Positions 59,465 through 64,000 of a stretch of 64,000 nt of DNA are shown here, in pieces. Both the position numbers and the translations under genes were made by a program. The stretch is from NCBI GenBank assembly GCA_030998225.1, contig JAPYXD010000723.1, positions 23,887,501 to 23,951,500 of the forward strand, in the 5' to 3' direction. The notes under the pieces were generated by a model. That model saw only the letters and a list, made by a program, of their open reading frames with translations, did not search any database and was not told the origin of the DNA. Position 1 is the stretch's first letter. The number at the start of each line of letters is the position of its first letter. The DNA is from Diplolepis rosae (Eukaryota > Arthropoda > Insecta > Hymenoptera > Diplolepididae).

Positions 59465-60557
59465 CCAGAATTATGGGTTCTCGTACGGCTGCGCTTACTT
59501 CTGGATTTTTAATCCGACCTTCCATTCGAATCAGCCCGTCCTTAGTCAACATCGGTGATAGATTGAAGATTTTGGAACAAGATCTCTTAAGTTCTCCTCC
59601 CCTTTGTAATATGTTGATATCTGCCCAGAATGACTCCGCCTGTGAAGTCTTTAGGACCTCGATCTCACCTCTCGAGATTTCCAGCGCTGTCAGTTCTCCA
59701 GGTTCACCTCGTCTTCGGCATTTATCAGCAAAACGACACACCCTTGCCATAGTCCGTATTAATCTCGTCCATCATGAAAATCTGAAAAAATCAATAAGTT
59801 TCTGCCTCTCCATCATTATTAGAGAAACTTCAGATTCTGAGGATAGTTTCTCCTTTGGCCAGTCGTCTTCATCCAGGGCAAGAAATTCTGGGCTGTTATA
59901 CCATCGACTCGATGAAGTTATTTCGATATGGTTCGTATCTCTAGTGGCATCGTCAGCGACATTTTGCTTGGTTGGAACCCATCTCCATTCTTCCACTGCG
60001 GTCGTGTCCAGGATTTCTGATATCCGATTGATGACAAAAGGTGGATGTTTTCGCGCCTCTGATCGTATCCATTTGACGACAGTCTGAGAATCCGTCCAAA
60101 AAACCCTTTTGCAAATTTTTAACGTGTGCAAATCTATGATGGTTTGTGCCAATCTGCTGCCCATTACTGCTGCCTGCAGTTCTAATTTCGGGATCGTCAG
60201 TTGCTTAACGGGAGCCACTTTGCTCTTAGCCATCACTAAGACTGTCCTCCGGCCACTCTCCCCTTCTAATCGAAGATAACCGGCTGCTGCAAACGCCTGT
60301 TCGCTCGCATCACAAAAAATGTGCAGCTCCACGTTACGTATTTTTCCGATGCCTAGGGTGTAGCATCGTGGGATTCGAATCTCAGTGGCCATTTTCAGAT
60401 CAGCTAACCATGTTTCCCATTTCGCTTTTAAGTTTTCCGGAATAGCTGAGTCCCAGCTTACTCTAGCTCGCCACAAATCCTGCATTAATATCTTTCCTCT
60501 GATTGTCATTACTGCGAGTAGATCTAAAGGATCAAAAACAGACATAATAAGCTTCAA
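59445..60557 (-). pseudogene. BEL/Pao RNase H and start of integrase
   Basis: Two open segments in one frame (60557-59775 and 59771-59448) are separated by a single TGA at 59772-59774 just after FFRF. The first holds the RNase H domain: IPKLELQAA with the catalytic glutamate, FWTDSQTVV with an aspartate, and NVADDATR near its end. Upstream of it are SVFDPLDLLAV and FCDASEQAFAAAGYLR, the linking region with reverse transcriptase. The second segment is the linker into integrase (RLIRMEGRI-like, reading DGLIRMEGRI). RNase H would remove the RNA template during reverse transcription. Confidence 0.85.
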
Positions 60558-60650
60558 TACCTCACGTTTTGAAGGATTTTTCTCTCCAGTAACTAATCTT
60601 TGGTCGACTCGCGGAAATGCAGTGCTGAAGGTGAAGATGTCGTTTTCAGG

Positions 60651-61892
60651 CTACCAGACCACTCCGAGCACTCGTTGAAACTCCTCCTCGTTGAATGCCA
60701 ACTCCATTCCACGTTGCGCGACTGCTTCTGCTGGTAAAACTCTCAAAACCTCTGGTGAATTTGACATCCAATTTCGGATCTCGAATCCGCCCTTGCTATG
60801 TACAAGGGCCACTTCCTGTGCTCTACGAATAGCCTCGTCGATTCCATCCACACTGTCTAGATAATCATCCATGTAGTGTTTCGAAATCATCGCTTGGCAG
60901 GCTTCCGGATATTCGGTCTTGAATTCCTCAGCGTTGCGGTTCTTAATCTCCTGTGCTACATAAGGTGAAGAAATCGCTCCGAAAATCATTACCTGCATTT
61001 GTAAAGTAATCAATTTTCTCGTTTGCTGGTTCCTTCCTAAGAATCTCTGGCTGTCTTGGTTTGCTTCTCGAATCCGAACCTGATGAAACATCTCTTTCAG
61101 GTCTCCACAGATTGCTATGGGTCGTTCTCTGAAAATAAAAAGAACTCCCACCAGCGGATTATACAAGTCGGGTCCCTTCAGCAAACGGTCGTTGAGGCAA
61201 ACTCCGTGACTCTTTGCCGCAGCATCCCAGACTAACCGCATCTTCGTAGGTTTGTTGGGATTTCTCACTGCAAAATGTGGCAAATACCACGTCCTAGGAC
61301 CAGTGCGTTCTTCTTCTTCATCTGTCAGAACACGTGCGTATCCCTTTTCTTGATACTCCCTTATTATTTTGTCGTATCCCTCTTTAAAACTTGGTTCCCG
61401 CTCCATTTTTCTTTCGAGGGAAAGAAATCTCCTTTCAGCCAGACTCTTGCTTTCTGGTAGAGTGTCGTTATCACTCTTCCATAAGAGCCCTGCTTCCCAG
61501 CGATCACCTATTCTCCGTGCTGTCTGATTCATGACTTCCTCAGCTCGTTGCTCCTGCTTGAAACGTAAAAGCTCGACTCTAGAGTTCACGCCGAAGCTTT
61601 CTACGGTCCAAAATTTCTTAAGCTGCTCCCTGAGATCAGGGTCGAGATCTTCCTTGAAAAAATAATGTCGATGACACTCCAAGTTGAACCTGCCTGAAAC
61701 ATAAGAACCACGAATTGTACAACCAAGTGGTGTTAGCACGGCAAACGGTTCATTTCTTTTGCCCATGACGGCCTTAAGTTGAATTTTCAAATGTGCATAA
61801 TCCTCCCCGATGGGGATTCTTGGTACCGCTCCCTTCATCTTCGGAATATCCAAGTCTTTCAGGTGTTCCCAACCTGCAGTCTTTAAATCCAA
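60651..61892 (-). pseudogene. BEL/Pao reverse transcriptase
   Basis: The 413-codon open segment carries the blocks RTWYLPHFAVRNPNKPTKMR, LVWDAAAKSHGVCLNDRLLK, ICGDLKEMFHQVRI (first catalytic aspartate in GDLKEMF), QMQVMIFGAISSPYVAQ and HYMDDYLDS with the catalytic YMDD. All three catalytic aspartates are present, so the domain itself looks sound. It is preceded by one TAA at 61908-61910 after TYSEL and followed by one TAG at 60651-60653 after LGVVW; both neighbours are in the same frame. It would copy the element's RNA into DNA within the capsid. Confidence 0.9.
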
Positions 61893-61907
61893 ATTCTGCT
61901 CTGGTAG

Positions 61908-64000
61908 TTATAGCTCTGAGTATGTCCTGATGTCTTCAAGCTTGTACTTCTCACCTGCTCCTTGAATCCAGACGTCGACTCGTTCTGAAGAGGCCTCGTC
62001 AAGAGTCACTTTATTCAGCCATTGCGATTGCAGTGGATCGGTTTCGCCCTTCAATCCTAATTGCATTGCTACGTGCGTTGCAATCAAAGTAACTGTGGAA
62101 CCCGAATCCAGGAAGGCATACGTATCCATTTCCCCATCTGGTCCCGAAAGAGTTACTTGAACTATAGAGAGAAATACCTCTTTTTTTGGTTTTCTTACCA
62201 CTGTTACAATCTCAGGCTCCGTGGGTGTTACTTCGGCTGGTCTTGTGTTTGTCGAATTTTTCGGTCTCCAACTCGATGAATCCCGTGGTTCGAAATGTAG
62301 AAGAGGATTGTGTTTCTTCTGACATCCTCCCTTCCCACACTCCTTACTTTTACACTTTCTGATGGCATGTTTAGCTATCAGACATCCGAAACATACTTTC
62401 TTTTTAACAGCCCACTTCCATCGATCATCAACAGTCAGTCTCTTAAACTTCTCACATGTAACTATTGTGTGATCCTTATCACAATAACCACAGCCTTTTT
62501 TATCCTCGTCAGCCACATTCAACAGGGTCCTGTCTTTCCCCTGCTTTGCCTCTGAAAAGGGGTTAGTAAAGGCGCTCGCAGCTCCTGCTTGCCTCTCTAG
62601 CCACGTAGCGAGCTGTTCGATTGTTAAAACTGACGGATTTAAAGTGCATTGAGCAAATTGTAATCTCATAGCCATCGGCAGCTTGTCGATTAATGGATCT
62701 CTCAAGGCAGGGCTGATCAAATGATCTGGTCTGTTCAACGATTCTATAGTGGCTACTAAATTTGTGACGATATTAGAGTACTTTATTATACTACTCGGCC
62801 TGTCCTCTTTTATTCTAGGATATTCAATAGCCTTTTGCATTATGTCCTGAATAATAAATTCAGGACGACCAAAACGACTTTCTAAAATCTCAATTACCTT
62901 GTCTACTTCAGTTGTCATGAGCAGTGCCTTTACTGCTTCCCGGGCCTCCCCTTTGAGACACTTCTGGAGACGAGCCATGTTCTCCACATGTGAGAACTTA
63001 CATGCTTCTGTTGCTCTTCGGAATGTGCTGATGAATAACGTCCACTCCGAGATCTCTCCGCTGAACGTTGGCAACTCCTGTCCCATCGCTTGTCTAGCGA
63101 TGTACTTCCTCATGCCAGAGCTGTCACAGTCCTCTTCTTCATCCGCTATTTGACCTGGCCGTCGGGATAAGGTTGATCTATTTCGGATTCTCCTACCATT
63201 TTTCCCCATCTCCGATCGCTCCACCACGTCTCCTTGCGCGGATCCTATCCAAGACCTGACCTTTGACACTGCCGTTCGTTCGCTGCTTCCTGTCTTGGCT
63301 TCCTCATCCTCTTCGTCATCGCTGTATTCCTCCTGAAGCGCCGCCAATTCTTGCTGAGCTTGTAAACGTACAATCTCCTGTTGTCGCACAAGCTTCTTTC
63401 GTTCAGCCTCTTCTTCTAAACGAGCTAGTTCTTGGGCTTGGCGGAGTTCGACTTCCAGGCGCTTCCTTATCAACTCGTTGACACTTGACCGCTTCGACTT
63501 CCTTGAACATGTAACTGACCGTTGTGTCTTTGACGAGCCTGTTCCTACTGTTTTCATTGAGTTGTCTGATCCGGCATCTCTCCTTGAAACTGGCTCCGAT
63601 ACATGTTCATCCTCTTGCAGATTAGTAGTGATCTTTGGTGTTACTTTTTCCGACTGGATTCTCCGCGGGTTTTCTGCTCCGTTCCTCAACCCTTTTCCTG
63701 CCCTCTTCTTCACTGTGTTAGTGAGCGCAACGTAGCGGTTCGGTTCTTTCCCAAAATTTGTCCGTTGACTCCTCCGTGGACTGCTCCCCTCCAACACTAC
63801 TTCCAGGGTTTCGAGTGGGCCTGTGTTCTCGCCCCCTCTCTGACCACCCCTGTCCGTACCCACGTTGTCTGTCGTCGCATCCCTCGAAGCTGTGGCGTCT
63901 TCGGTCCTCTTGGCGTACGCTGTACTAGCCGTCCTATAAATATCGGCTGAACTCGCAACACTCTTCACCAGTTTTTCACTTTCTTTTGGCTTTGTCTTGG
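61908..64000 (-). pseudogene. BEL/Pao gag and protease, N-terminus beyond the window
   Basis: The frame is open from the window edge (no stop from 63998) to TAA at 61908-61910. The first 200 codons are charged, with a likely coiled coil (LARLEEEAERKKLVRQQEIV) and the acidic run YSDDEEDEEA. The DUF1759-type gag domain follows (LPTFSGEISEWTLFISTFRR). Two zinc-knuckle-like groups come next (CGYCDKDHTIVTC and CFGCLIAKHAIRKC), then the aspartic protease of DUF1758 type with active site FLDSGSTVTLI. Gag forms the capsid and protease would cleave the polyprotein. The stop at the end separates it from reverse transcriptase in the same frame. Confidence 0.9.

Larger units (their letters stand above)
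57946..64000 (-). mobile_element. BEL/Pao LTR retrotransposon, recently inactivated, 5' end beyond window
   Basis: From the window edge down the minus strand the order is gag, protease, reverse transcriptase, RNase H, integrase, polypurine tract and 3' LTR, the standard BEL/Pao order. All pieces from gag through RNase H lie in one frame. Damage is limited to three single in-frame stops (61908-61910 TAA, 60651-60653 TAG, 59772-59774 TGA) and one short deletion with frameshift near 59465. The element is much richer in G and C than its surroundings, which with the light damage suggests a young insertion. No env-like gene lies between integrase and LTR. Confidence 0.9.

Noticed and set aside
63986..64000. 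15-base match between the window end and the expanded loop at about 10550.
   Set aside because: A few such matches are expected by chance in 64 kb, and the flanks do not agree.

Overview
This window is eukaryotic, AT-rich and dominated by transposable elements. The mix of Tc1/mariner, BEL/Pao, Ty1/copia, Ty3/gypsy, an R1-like LINE, a second LINE and many small TA-flanked inverted-repeat elements points to an insect, possibly a hymenopteran; the order is inference only. I see no complete host gene, rRNA, intact tRNA or CRISPR. Three short stretches look like single exons, and only one of them (near 20.45 kb) has a recognisable fold signature.

Layout. 1-9.7 kb: a dispersed repeat built of about 156-bp monomers, a hammerhead-ribozyme-like motif, an internally deleted mariner, a broken Tc1/mariner gene and a partial inverted-repeat element. 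9.7-14 kb: a nest in which a minus-strand gypsy fragment sits inside a plus-strand copia element, beside a gypsy gag that is itself split by a hairpin-bearing repeat. 14-26 kb: non-autonomous elements, including one of 1.35 kb with GGGGAGAAGC ends, one that carries a possible SAM-type first exon, and a 0.5-kb inverted repeat holding two divergent hammerhead-type ribozyme folds. 26-42 kb: a nearly full-length Mos1-type mariner, an internally deleted mariner, a 1.3-kb fold-back element with about 0.5-kb arms, and further small elements. 42.5-45.3 kb: a second nest, all on the minus strand (LINE, mariner, copia, R1-like LINE, LINE). 45-57 kb: small hairpin elements, a third copy of the 156-bp repeat, a broken mariner and a 1.75-kb element with GGGCCC-rich ends. 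57.9 kb to the window edge: a minus-strand BEL/Pao element (LTR, polypurine tract, integrase, RNase H, reverse transcriptase, protease and gag) that is nearly complete but broken by three single stop codons and one short deletion.

How it fits together. No intact transposase is visible. Every Tc1/mariner reading frame is broken, and four of the five that reach or span the first catalytic aspartate have lost it, so the many short TA-flanked elements would need a transposase from elsewhere. Several with unrelated interiors share an end consensus of roughly CAC(T/G)GWRAAAA, which suggests one common mobiliser. The most notable signal is the set of three CUGANGA...GAAA folds whose stem I pairs covary between copies, as expected for a hammerhead ribozyme carried by Penelope-like or related retroelements.
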